Source: Pelagophyceae sp. CCMP2097
Lineage: Eukaryota; Sar; Pelagophyceae
Assembly (NCBI GenBank): GCA_026770575.1
Contig: MU657206.1
Location: 180,124 to 198,300, forward strand
Direction of reading: 5' to 3'
DNA length: 18,177 bases
Shown here: positions 6,919 to 16,465 of the stretch, piece by piece
Layout: each line of letters opens with the position of its first letter
Position numbering within the stretch: the first letter of the stretch is position 1
Program-made: the position numbers and the translations under genes
The notes under the pieces: generated by a model
Databases searched by the model: none
Told to the model about the DNA's origin: nothing
Seen by the model: the letters and a program-made list of their open reading frames with translations, nothing else

Positions 6919-9499
6919 CTATCTTACGGGGTCAAAGGTGGGGCCTGCGATGGCGTCGACGGCAAAGGGCCCTGTGAACCGTCGCCGGTAGAGGTCGTGG
7001 TATTCCTGGACGGAGTCGCGCGGGACCTTGCGCAGCGTGAGGTAGCACAGGCTCGGCCCCGCCTCGTCAAAGGCGCACGCCGAGGCTGCGCGGGCCGTCT
7101 CGGGCCACGGCGCGACGCGCGGCGTCGGCCTATTGGACGCGGCGACGGTCGCCGACGGCGAGGCGAGCGGCGGTCCGACGGTCCGACGGTCGGCGGTACG
7201 CACGTGCGGGCGTCGTCGGCGGGCCCGGCGCGTGGCGCTTTGATGTCGTAGTCGCAGAGCGCGCGCGCGGCTGAAAAGAGTTCGCCGTTGAGGTGCACCG
7301 GCGCGTACGTCGTCGCGCGCCAGTCCGTGTTCATCCGGGCGTTGATGTCCAAGGGCGCCGCCGCGACCGGACGCGCCGCAGCAGCCAAGCGCAGCGCCGC
7401 CACGACCGCGCCCTCGTCGGCTGCCTGTGGGCCCGGCGTCGGCGCGCGACCGAGCTCCCCGAGGGCCCCGGAACGAGGACATATTCGCAAAAGGGGGCCG
7501 CAGCGTTCCGGGGCCCGCCGAATATGTCCGGGGCTCCCCGAGGACATATTCGCAAAAGGGGGACGCAGCGTCGGGACGTGTCTGGCGTGTCTGGCGAGGA
7601 GCCGGCGCCGGTGCGGCGCGGCCGCCTTTTCGGCCCTGCGTTTCAGCGTCGCGTTTAAGAGGACCTGGCGGAAGCGCGACCGCGTCTCGAGGCCGTAGAT
7701 TTCGTCGTGGAGCTCGGCGCTCCCGAAACGAATAAAGCCGGGCGAGGCCGCGACGAGGTCCGCCTCTTCGAAACCTACAAAAGGGTCCATTCGGCGCCGT
7801 CGTTTGCTCGACGCCGAGCACGCGGCGCACCTTGGAGTGCGAGGATGGTCTGGACGTAGTGCTCGTCGGAAAACGCGTGGTGGATGTCGTCCGCGTTGTT
7901 GTGCGTCACTCGCCTGACCGCCGCGCCTCGCGCCCCGGAACCCGCCGGAGGAGGGCCCCACCGCAGCGAGCATCCGGGCAGCACGCACCCATCGTGGAGC
8001 TGCTTCTGCGCGTGGAGGCGGCGGAACTCGGCGGAGACGTCGGCTGTGAGGCGAGTTTTCCTTCAATCGTGCGTTTTGCACGACGCGCAAAGGGACGCAC
8101 CGTCGTGGTGCGCTTGGTACCACGCGTCGTACCACTCCTCCGCAGAGACGGCGGATGCAGCGCGCCGAGGCAGCGCGACCCACTGGTGGCCCTTGCGCCA
8201 CGCGGCCTTGACGACGCCGTCCTAGTGACCGTTTGTCCGCGCGAGGGTGTCCTCCCATTCCCCGCAGATGGGCACCAAGGCGAGCCCCGTCAAATTGAAA
8301 CCCGCATGCCTCACCGTCGCGCCAAAGGCGTAGAGCTTCTGTCGGTCGTGCGTCGGCCACGTCGCCACAAACGCGCGGCGCCTAGTTGAGCGGCATGTTT
8401 CTTGTCGAGTCGAGAGTTACGTGGAAAGGGCCCTCTTCTGATTGAGGGATTTCGCGTGCTTCTTCGAGTCGGGCGCCGCTGCGCGCGTCGAGAAGAGGAA
8501 GGCGTGCATGCACCAGAACGGGTGCAGCGGCACGCACGACTCGGAAAGGAGCAAGAAGCGCTCGTTGCGCCCTAAACCGCCGCCGTCTCAACGCAACTCC
8601 GGGAATGCGGCCCTTTCCGAGGAGCGGCTGTGCGGCCGTCCCCGGGGAGCCCGAGGGGCTGCTGGCGCACCGTCTTCGAGCGCGGCGCGCAGCAGGAGCA
8701 ACTCGCCCCGGACGACGGTGATCGACCCCCACATGACGACTGTCCGGTTCTGGATCTCCGTCCTGCGCAGGCGGCGCGTGACCGCGGGGAAGCGCGGGTG
8801 CCTCTCCCTAGGGGGCGGTCGGCGCTGCAGGCGCGCACCCGGCAAAGAGCGAGTCCGCGTGGTACCGAAAGCCCGGCCTCGGGTGCGAGTAGACCTACGG
8901 CGCTCTGATGCGCAGGATCCCGCCACCCGCGAGGTCTATGCCTTTGGGAAGGGGACTGACTGCGAATCGGTCGGCAAAGTCGGGCTCGGCGCGCGCCTCG
9001 TCGAAGAACGTCCTCCAGATGGGCTCCGTCGGGATGTCGCCGCGCGTGAGGAAGAGGAAAGCGAGGCGGCCACGAGCCAACGCGGGCGGCGCGGCGGCGG
9101 CGGATGCGGATGCGGCGGCCTCGTCGACGCCGGCCTCGCGCCTCTTGACGTCCGCCTCGTCATGTTCGCGCGCCTCGACCGATCGCCGCGGGCGGCCCTC
9201 TTCCGCAGCGCCGCCACCGCCGCCGGCGCGGAGGCCGCGGCGCGCGTGCCTGACCGTCGACTCGACACGCGCCGCCGACGCTCACCGACTCGACGCCGCG
9301 TCATCTCGACGCGTCACTCCCAACCAAGCGGCGACTCACTCCGTCGAATCTGCCCTGGCCTCTTCCCTGCCTTGGAAGACGAAGAGAAAGGTCACGTTAA
9401 AGATGCCCTGCGCGCAGCCCTCACGTTAAGGCGTCGAGGCGGCGGACGCACCCAGGCGACGACGATGACCGCGGCGACGCAGACGAGGGACCGCTGCAT
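6919..9499 (-). CDS. GT14 / Core-2-I-branching (DUF266-like) glycosyltransferase, type II membrane protein
   Basis: Twelve proposed exons on the minus strand: 9499-9452, 9407-9340, 9249-8961, 8894-8839, 8807-8671, 8571-8421, 8381-8315, 8221-8101, 8043-7989, 7913-7831, 7774-7204, 7129-6919. All phases agree and give 618 residues. Residues 3-26 form one membrane segment created by splicing exons 1 and 2. Family motifs then appear in the expected order: LAFLFLTRG (101-109), VYSHPRPGF, IQNRTVVMWGS, RFLLLSESCVPLH (204-216), AWRKGHQW (279-286) and SDEHYVQT (346-353). The family transfers sugars such as GlcNAc or xylose in the Golgi; the donor and acceptor here are unknown. Introns are 31-99 nt. The 39-nt intron at 8382-8420 could instead be a 77-nt GC-AG intron. 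Exon 11 carries a repeat nest and may hide another intron. Confidence 0.8.
7454..7571. repeat. Nested direct and inverted repeats inside exon 11 of the glycosyltransferase gene
   Basis: A 32-nt direct repeat (7475-7506 and 7540-7571, one mismatch) begins GAGGACATATTCGC. Between the copies lies CGAATATGTCC (7519-7529), the exact complement of GGACATATTCG in both flanking copies (7477-7487 and 7542-7552). A separate perfect 13-bp inverted repeat, GGGCCCCGGAACG (7463-7475) against CGTTCCGGGGCCC (7504-7516), encloses the first copy. GCTCCCCGAG also recurs. If translated, the block gives about residues 427-459, which match nothing I know. Confidence 0.9.
8808..8838 (-). other. 31-nt intron of the glycosyltransferase gene
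   Basis: It starts GTGCGC and ends CCTAG. Removing it joins SLFAG to ERHPRFPAV with the correct phase (2), inside a conserved family region. Reading through gives an in-frame TAG at the end. It is the shortest intron proposed in this window. Confidence 0.65.
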
Positions 9500-9599
9500 C
9501 ACGGGCCCGCCGCTGGGACGTCGACCGCAGTTAGGATCGCTGAAGCGTCTGTTTCGTGTGGCACGGGAATTATTCCGAGTATTTGAACATCGCCAAGCT
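9500..9599. promoter_or_regulatory. 100-nt divergent promoter region
   Basis: The start codons of the glycosyltransferase (-) and the tandem AAA+ gene (+) are separated by exactly 100 nt. An AT-rich core (GGGAATTATTCCGAGTATTTG) lies at about 9566-9586 on the AAA+ side. A single bidirectional promoter is the simplest reading. Confidence 0.6.
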
Positions 9600-12500
9600 A
9601 TGGTCACGTCGACGGAGGACTCGGCGCGCAAGCGCGCGCGGACGGCGGCGCCGGCCGGCGCCGACGCCGCAAACGGCGCCCTCGCCGCCGCCGCGGAAGC
9701 GGTGAAATCGGGCGCGCCAGCGCTCCACCTGGCCCTCGCCGAGTTTGAAGACGTCTTATCCGCCACCGGAGGCTTCCCCGCGGACAAAGACTACATGCGC
9801 CACGTCGAGCTCGCCATTTTTCTGCGGAGCATGGTGGTCAACATCAATTGCACGCTTTACGACTCTATTTGCCGCGTGGACCGCTTGGAGCAACAAGCCG
9901 GCGCCGGCGCCGCCAGCGGCTGGTGCGTACGCCGGCGCCGCCGCGGGCCCGCGGGCCGCTGGTATCCCTCCGGATCCTCCGGATCGCCGCCGCGAGGGCG
10001 TGTCGGAGCAGTCGTCTCGTAGGGAGTTTGACGCGGCGGCGGCGGGCAAGAAGGTGCACGCCGAGGACCGCGCCGCCCTCGCCCTGCGGCGCGACGTCCT
10101 CGCCGGCCTCGCCGGCGCTTTGGCAGAGTCGCGGCGGCAGAGGCTCGCCGCGTCGGCGGTGGCGCCGCGGCTGCGCAGGCTCGCAAACAAGTACGGCTTC
10201 CAGCCTGAGTCCACAGAGGAGCAACTTTTAGAAGTTTTAGCCGTCATGTCCAACGCCCAGACTTCCGCCTTCCGGTGCGCTTTGCTGGAGGACGACCCCG
10301 GCCGCCGCGCCATGCAGTTGTGCCGCCTGGCCGACGCGTCTGAGTTGGAGGTGGAGTCGTTTGCGGACGCGGAGCGCGAGCACGTCAAGGAGAACGTCGT
10401 CTACGTCTCCGACGACACGGACCAGTACGTCTCGCCCGGCGGCGTGCCGGCGCTGCGCCTCTCGCGCATCGGGTCGCGCGTCGTCGTGGGAGACGTCCTC
10501 GCCGCCGACGAGCTTTTGAAGACATCGGGGACGCAGTTGGAGGCCATTTTGGCAGACGAGGGCATCATCGCGCTCCCGAGCCACGACGCGCCGTTGGCCA
10601 AGTCGCCCGGGGCCGCGCAGCGCCGCAAAAAGGCCACGGCCGACATGTCGATGAAACGGTCGCTCAAGTCGCTCCGGGAGGATCTGGCCGATTCGCCCAC
10701 GGCCGACGACGACGAAGACGAGAGCGACGACGACGAAGACGCGGTGGCGGAAAAGTCCTCGGACTCGGACAAGGCCCCGACCGCGCCGGCCCCGGCCGCG
10801 GACGGCGACGGGCCGCGGCCGTACCCCGCGGACAACGAGCTCGAATACCTCGGCGAAGTCTTCGAGGGCATCGCGCTGCACATCCGCCTCGCGACGGCCA
10901 AGGTCAAGAGCGCCATCAAGGAGCAGAGCGGCGGCGGCGCCTCGAGGAGCTGCTTCTTCCCGCCGCCCGACGACGGCGCGCACCGCGCGGGTGCCCGCGA
11001 GCTGAAAGCAAAGTTGCGGATCCACGAGTCGCGCGTGGAGACGCGGTGCCGGGCGACGCCGGATTTGAAGCCGCGGCTGCTGCAGCTGCAGGCGAAGCTC
11101 GATTTGGACGACTGGGAGATTCGCGTCGTCGCTTTGCTCGTCGGCCGCACTTTGTCGCCGGCGATCAAGTCTTTGATGGACGGCATGGAGTCTTCCGGCG
11201 CCGTGCAGCGCCTCGACGACTCGACGACGGTCGGCGCGCTCCTGAGCATTTTTTGCCCCGACGGGTTCAGAGACCAGGTCGAACACCGTCGGAAATTTTA
11301 CAAGGGCGCGCGCCTCATCGCGCGCGGCGTCGTGCGCGTCGCGCGGTCACGGTGGCACTCGAGCGGATCGTCGGACTTGACGGAGCAGCGCGTCGAGCTG
11401 GACCGGCGCGTCTTGGACTTTGTCGTCGGGCTGGACACGGAGATCAACGAGCTCGTGGAAGGCTCCGAGTTGTACTCGCCAAAGGTGGATCTGGACGACG
11501 TCGTGCTGCCGAAGCGGGCCAAGGCCAGGCTGATGCAGCTCTGCGAGGCCTTTGACAAGCTGGCGCCGTACGCCGAGAAGACTGGGCTGTTTGAAAACGC
11601 TTTGCCGTACGGCGCCGGCCTCATCGTGCTGCTCTGCGGCCCTTCCGGCACGGGCAAGACGATGACGGTGCACGGCGTCGCGCGCAAGCTCGGCAAGCGC
11701 GTCTTACAAGTCGACTTTGCCTCTTTGAGGGGTAAACAGGGATCGCAGAACGACGACGTCGACGCAGACCTCCGCGGTTTATTCCGCGAGGCGGAAATGA
11801 GCGACGCCGTGCTCTTCTTCGACGAGTGCGAGGCTTTGTTCCGGTCGCGCGACGCCGGCGGCGGCTCGGACCGCCTCCTCCGAGCCATGCTCCAGGAGAT
11901 AGAGCGCCACGCGGGCCTCGTCTTCCTGGCCACCAATCGGCCCGCGGAGCTGGACGAGGCCATGCACCGCCGCATTTCGACGGTGATCGAGTACGCGCCG
12001 CCGACGGCGCAGCAGCGCAAGACCATTTGGGCCACGTTGGTGCGCCGCGGCAAGTTGGCCTGCGCCGACGACGTGGACTGGGACGCCATCGGGGTCAAGT
12101 ACGAACTTTCCGGCGGCTTCATCAAAAACGCTCTATTGAGTGCGCTGCTCTTCGCGCTGCACCGCGACGCAGCTAAGCCCATCGTGCGCGACGCCGACAT
12201 TCGCGCCGGCTGCGCTCTGCAACAGCGGGGCGCCATGCACAAGCACCACTCGTCGCTCGGCGCGCGCGAGAGCGTCGACAACTTTGACGACGACGAGAGC
12301 GACGACGAATCCGACTCGAAGCGCGTCAAAGCCGGCGACCGTCTGGCCAAGCTCGCCGTCACCGACGACGTCCGAGACAAGCTCCTTCGTTTGGCGTCGT
12401 TCGAGCGGCAGCGCGGCGTCGTCTTCGGGACGTGGGGCTTCGGCGAAGCCGCATCCGCGTCCGTCGTCCTCTTCTACGGCCCGCGCGGCGCCGGCAAGCG

Positions 12501-13149
12501 CACGCTCGCCGACGCGGTGGCGCACCGGCAGGCGTCGTCTCTGTACAAAGTGAACGCCCGCGACGTGCTCTGGTGCGACTCCACTTCCGCGCAGAACCCG
12601 TCGGAGCTCTCCAAGCGCCTTTCCGCCGTCCTCGACGACGCGCGCCTGACGGACTCTGTGCTCCTCATCGACGGCTTCGAGTACGCCTTGGCCCAGCCGG
12701 AGCAGTCGTCGGGCGGCCTGATTGACCTGGCCCCGCAGCTCGCGCGCGCCCTGGGCCAGCTCGCGCGCTACCCGGGCGTCGTCATCCTCGTCGCGCACTG
12801 CGAGGAACCCGCGGCCATCCGGCTCGCGCCCGACTTTTTGCGCCACCTCTCCTTTGCGCTGCCCGTCGCCAAGCCCGACTCCAAGCTGCGCGCCAAGATC
12901 TGGCGCGCGGTCGTGCCCGAGACGGCGCCGCTGGCGCCGGACGTCGACTGGGGCAAGCTCGCCAAGCACGAGCTACTGCCCTCGTCCATCCGACGAGCCG
13001 CGTTCACCGCCGCCGCCATCGCTTCCGCGCGGACGCAGGGCAAGGGCGACCGCTGCATCACGCAGGCGGACTTTATCGCCGCCGCGACGTCCGAGGTCAA
13101 ACGCCTTCGCGGCGACCACGCAGACGCCCTCGACCGCCTCTTCGTCTGA
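9600..13149 (+). CDS. Tandem AAA+ ATPase with a degenerate second domain
   Basis: Exons are 9600-9922 and 10023-13149, joined through a 100-nt phase-2 intron (GTGCGT...CGTAG), giving 1149 residues. The first AAA+ domain has Walker A GPSGTGKT (647-654), Walker B AVLFFDECEALF with the DE pair at 708-709, sensor-1 LATNRP and an arginine-rich MHRRIS region. The second has GPRGAGKR with Lys 933 but Arg in place of the final Ser/Thr, and VLLIDGFE, where Gly replaces the catalytic Glu at 992. It should therefore bind poorly and not hydrolyse. Residues upstream of domain 1 (DLDDWEIRVVALLVGRTLS) resemble the helical region preceding AAA+ modules in some bacterial and algal proteins. Acidic runs lie near 336-358 and 861-875. 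I cannot name a specific family or substrate. No membrane segment or clear targeting signal is seen. Confidence 0.9.
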
Positions 13150-13257
13150 TTCTTCAACCCTGGCCGCCGACCCGGCGCAAAGCCGCCGGGTCCATGTCAA
13201 TCGTAATTTGTCACCGCACTGTCCCCGGGATGCCGGGCTATGGATCGGGTGGGGCGC
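13150..13257. other. Convergent gap with a strong hairpin
   Basis: The AAA+ (+) and kinesin (-) stops are 108 nt apart. GACCCGGCG at 13169-13177 pairs exactly with CGCCGGGTC at 13184-13192 around a 6-nt loop. It would lie in the 3' untranslated region of both transcripts. A role in 3' end formation is possible but unproven. Confidence 0.55.
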
Positions 13258-15211
13258 TTAAAACTGGAGGTCTTCGCGGTGCCTCCGGACGACGTCGCCG
13301 CCGAGGGAGCGGCGGACGGAGGAGACGTGTTGGGGGTCCGTGTCCGACGTCCTGCGTCGGACCTGCGCCTCTTCCAGGCGCGGCGACCGCTGGGCCGTGG
13401 GCTCGTTGGCGTGGTAGTACTGCTCGAGGTACGACGGCTGCTGTTGCTGCTGCCACGCAGCCGCGTGCTGCTGCTGCTGCTGCAGCGCCGCAGACCACTG
13501 CTGCTGCTGCCACGCGTGCTGCTCGTGCGCCTGCTGCTGCGCCTGTTGCTGCGCCTGCTGCAGCGTCGTCGACGTCGCCGCCGCGTCGGCGAGCTTCGCC
13601 TCCAAATTGCCGTAGGAACGCTGCAGCTCGGCGAGCTGCCTCTCGAGCGCGTCATACCGCGGCCCGCCCTGCGACGCCCGTGACGCCCCGGACCGCCGGC
13701 TCGCCGCCGACGCGCCGCGCGAGAGGCCCGACGCTTCCGACGCTTCGTCGCCGTCGGGGATGCGGCCCGGCCGTCGCCGCCGCGCCGCGCTCTGCGCGGC
13801 GACGCCGCCGGCGAAGCCGCCGTCGAAGGTGGCCCCGCCGATGAGAGCGCCGTTGCGGCCCATGCGCGGCGACTGCGGCGAAGGCGCGCTCGCCGCGGAC
13901 CGTGCCGAGAGACCGCTGCCCCGCAGCCGTTGGTTCTCCTCGCGGAGGGAGGCGACCTCGTCGCGCAGAGACGCTAGCTCCTACGGTTCCGACGGTCGGC
14001 GGATGCGCTCCTCAAAAAGGGACGGCAGATGTTCGGCAGTCAAAAACGAGGACTCACGGCGAGGAGTTCTGCGTCGGGCTCGTGCTGCGCCGACGCGCCG
14101 GGCTGGCCGACGAGGCTGACGCGCGGCGCATTGACGATGCCCTTTGCGCGCCTGGCGTACTGCAAAGTACACAACGTCTCGTCCAGGTGCGCTGCCGCGG
14201 GCGAGACGCAGGCGATCATCAACGTGAAGACGTCGCCGCCGAGCGAGTCCATTAAAAGCTTTGTGAGGGTGGAATCTCGGTATGGGATGTGGCTCCGGTC
14301 CAAGCTCTCCTCCGTCAGTGCGGCGATGACCTTCCCCAGCGCAAAGAGCGAACGGTTGATGCTGCCCGTCTCCGCCGCGTCGGTCGTCTGCGACCGGCCG
14401 AGGCGCTCGTTGCCGGCCAAGTCGACGAAAGAGACCTTGCCGCAGTCGCGGCCGTCGGCCACGAGCCGCACGGCGAGCAGCGCGTGGCCGCGCGACGAGT
14501 CGCGGTTCAGCTTGTGCGCCGCGCGTCTGCGCGAACGCCGGCCCTCGGTGACGACGGCGGAGACGTCGTCTGCGCAGACGCACTCCAACTCGACGAGACC
14601 GGGCACGAAGAACGCCGCCGTGGCGGTGTTGTGCCTTACAGCCAGCGGCGCCTTGCCGGCGTCGAGGAGGTCGAAGACCTGCTCGTTGTAGACCTCGTAG
14701 AACGACGCCACCAGGCGCAGTGCACCAGCCCCGCGGTGGCGCCGGAAGAGGTAGTCTGTGGCTCTTTCGATGAGCCCCGCGGCCTCGGTGGCGCCGCCTT
14801 CGAGCGTGTTGTGCTGCTCGGGCCCGAGGATGGTGTGCGTCTTGCCGGAGCCCGTGGCGCCGTAGGCGAAGATGGTGACCTTGTGGCCGCGCGCGGCGGC
14901 GTCCAAGAGCGACATTGCGCCGCACGACTCGAAGACGTCCTCCTGGCCCACCTCGCCGTCCGATACGACGTCAAAGGCAAACTCCTTGACCGAAGACACG
15001 CCCCCGGCCTCGCGCTGCGTCACCGCCAGCGTGCGACCGTCCCCGACCGACACCGCCGAACCGCCGACCTCCTAAGGGGCGCAAGCGTCGGGGCCTCGCG
15101 CTCCGTCCGCAAACAAACGACGCTGGGGCATGCATTCGCGTTGAGCGGCCGGACTCGAACAGCGACCCGGACGCGGCCGGTCTCGTCTTTCGCCTTCTCC
15201 TTCGGCGCCAT
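13258..15211 (-). CDS. Kinesin with N-terminal motor and Q-rich coiled-coil tail
   Basis: Exons are 15211-15134, 15071-14058 and 13980-13258, giving 604 residues. The motor spans about 13-342: VRVAVRVRPLNANE at the start, P-loop GATGSGKT at 97-104, switch I NRDSSRGH at 215-222, switch II DLAGNER at 243-249 and TLQYARRAKGIVN at the end. It moves on microtubules using ATP. The tail has a short coiled coil (ELASLRDEVASLREENQRLR), serine-rich linkers, another helical stretch (YDALERQLAELQRSYGNLEAKL), then a glutamine-rich tract. Intron 1 (15072-15133, 62 nt) uses a GCATGC donor and restores the conserved RPLNANE. Intron 2 (13981-14057, 77 nt) starts GTGAGT. The kinesin class cannot be assigned by eye. 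It diverges from the gene at 15291. Confidence 0.93.
13438..13563 (-). repeat. CAG/CTG-rich tract encoding glutamines
   Basis: On the minus strand, runs of CAG codons mixed with GCG, CAC and TGG encode QQAQQQAQQQA, WQQQQW, LQQQQQ and WQQQQQ in the kinesin tail. Interruptions keep each pure run at five codons or fewer, which should limit expansion. Confidence 0.85.
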
Positions 15212-15290
15212 CAATGGCCTCCAACCGCCCAGGCTTCGCCGAAAATATACGGTTTTTGCCGCCACCGAACTCTGGAGAGCGTGCACGGCC
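15212..15290. promoter_or_regulatory. 79-nt divergent promoter region
   Basis: The kinesin start (-) and the start of the PYTL-motif gene (+) are only 79 nt apart. GAAAATATACGGTTTTTGCC (about 15240-15259) is the AT-rich centre. Both genes must be driven from this stretch or from within each other's leaders. Confidence 0.6.
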
Positions 15291-16287
15291 ATGGGCGACC
15301 TGCAGGCGCGCTTCGCGGGGCGCATCCGGCGCACGGGCGAGGACGGGTCGTCGTACGGCGACAATCCGTCGTCGTACGGGGACAAGCCGTCGTCGTCGTT
15401 CGGCGACGCGCCGTCGACTTCGTCGAGCCGCGGCCAGCACGGGTGCGCCCGCGCCGTCGGCGGCGTGCCTTTTCTGATCGTCTGATGGCGTCGCCTTTAG
15501 GGACCGCTACGAGAAGAAGTACGCGCCGGAGCCCGAGGGCTACGCGCGGCAGCACCGGGAAAGATATGACGACGACGACGACGACTTTGGCTACGGCGAG
15601 CACCTCTCGGACCGCGGTGCCCCGCCACCGCCCGCGCGCGACGGCCGCGCGCCCGCCAAGCAGCCGCCGCGCCGCGCTTTGCCCAAGCGCTACGTGGCGC
15701 CCGGCGGCCCCGCGGCGTCCATCTGGGACCAGGGCACTGCTGCACCTCCGGGCGCCAAGCAGCTGGGCGACGCGGCGAACGAGCGCCTGGTGAAGCAGCC
15801 TCGGGACCAGCTCTTCTTCTCGCGCAAGGCGCGGCCCGTCAACTTTGAGCCCTACACGCTGCAGCAATACCGGCAGACGAAACCGGAAAAGTACTACGAG
15901 CTCGGCAAGCTGCAGCCGGACCTGCAGCGCACGGACCTCGTCGCGAAGCGGCAAAACGCGGACCGCATCAAGGAATTCTCGAAGAACCTGCGCGACGTCA
16001 ATCTCACCGTCGCCCGACAAGTCCGCGAGCTCAAAGCCGAAGCCGCGCCCGCCGCGGCCAAGGCCGACCCGCCGTCGAAGCGCGACAAGGCCGCGCAGTT
16101 CGCCCGCAACATCCCGAAGCCAAAGGCCCCAAAACCCGCCGAGCCGCCGCCGCCGACGGCCGACCCGCCCGACGACGGCTGGGGCGGCGGCGGAAACGGC
16201 GCGCCGTCGCGCCTCGACGAGCTCGAGGCGCGCCACGACCACCACCGCGCCCTCGCCGACGGCATCCGACGCCAGTACAACTATTGA
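15291..16287 (+). CDS. PYTL-motif protein, possibly ciliary
   Basis: Exons are 15291-15442 and 15501-16287, joined by a 58-nt phase-2 intron (GTGCGC...TTTAG), giving 312 residues. The N-terminal part has three SSYGD-type repeats, then an acidic run, then a basic and proline-rich linker. The conserved-looking core, about residues 177-240, contains VNFEPYTLQQYRQ, KYYELGKLQPDL and RIKEFSKNLRDVN. From memory this pattern (PYTL..Y, LG.L.PDL, K..Y/FS..LR..N) recurs in small cilium-associated proteins such as those with the Jhy domain, so a ciliary or microtubule role is a guess. It fits the divergent kinesin neighbour. The C-terminus is rich in Pro and Gly and has a last helical stretch. Gene structure is secure; function is not. 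Confidence 0.75.
15348..15413 (+). repeat. 21-24-bp coding tandem repeat
   Basis: Three in-frame units (15348-15368, 15369-15389, 15390-15413) encode SSYGDNP, SSYGDKP and SSSFGDAP at the start of the PYTL-motif protein. Confidence 0.85.
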
Positions 16288-16465
16288 AGTCCCCCGCCGC
16301 TCCAGCCCTCGCAGGAGCCGGGGCCCTGCCTCTGCTCGACCTTGCTATACGTGCTGCTATTCTTTTCCTTCTGGTATGCACTCCACACGGTCGCGCCGTC
16401 CTCGCCGCGCGCGAGACGAGCAAAGTCTGGAAATATCGCCAATTTGCGGCGAAAGGACACGCGCG
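16288..16465. other. Intergenic region upstream of RRP4
   Basis: 178 nt lie between two plus-strand genes. AT-rich GGAAATATCGCCAATTTGCG at about 16429-16448, ending about 20 nt before the ATG, is the likely promoter or leader element. Confidence 0.4.

Noticed and set aside
7475..7571. CRISPR-like repeat-spacer-repeat
   Set aside because: There are only two repeats, the spacer is complementary to the repeat, and the setting is eukaryotic coding sequence.
6919..9499. Glycosyltransferase as a pseudogene broken by stops and frameshifts
   Set aside because: Every break coincides with a good donor and acceptor pair, and all 12 exon phases agree to a single stop.
8442..9599. Long plus-strand open frame before the AAA+ start
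   Set aside because: It is antisense to the glycosyltransferase exons and only becomes real coding at the ATG at 9600.
10237..12969. Several 280-360-codon minus-strand frames
   Set aside because: All lie opposite the AAA+ gene and lack motifs. GC-rich codon bias opens the reverse frames.
13169..13192. Rho-independent terminator
   Set aside because: The hairpin is strong but has no T-run and the genome is eukaryotic.
14289..15290. Long plus-strand open frame before 15291
   Set aside because: It is the complement of the kinesin motor. The real gene begins at 15291, where SSYGD repeats and a good splice site follow.
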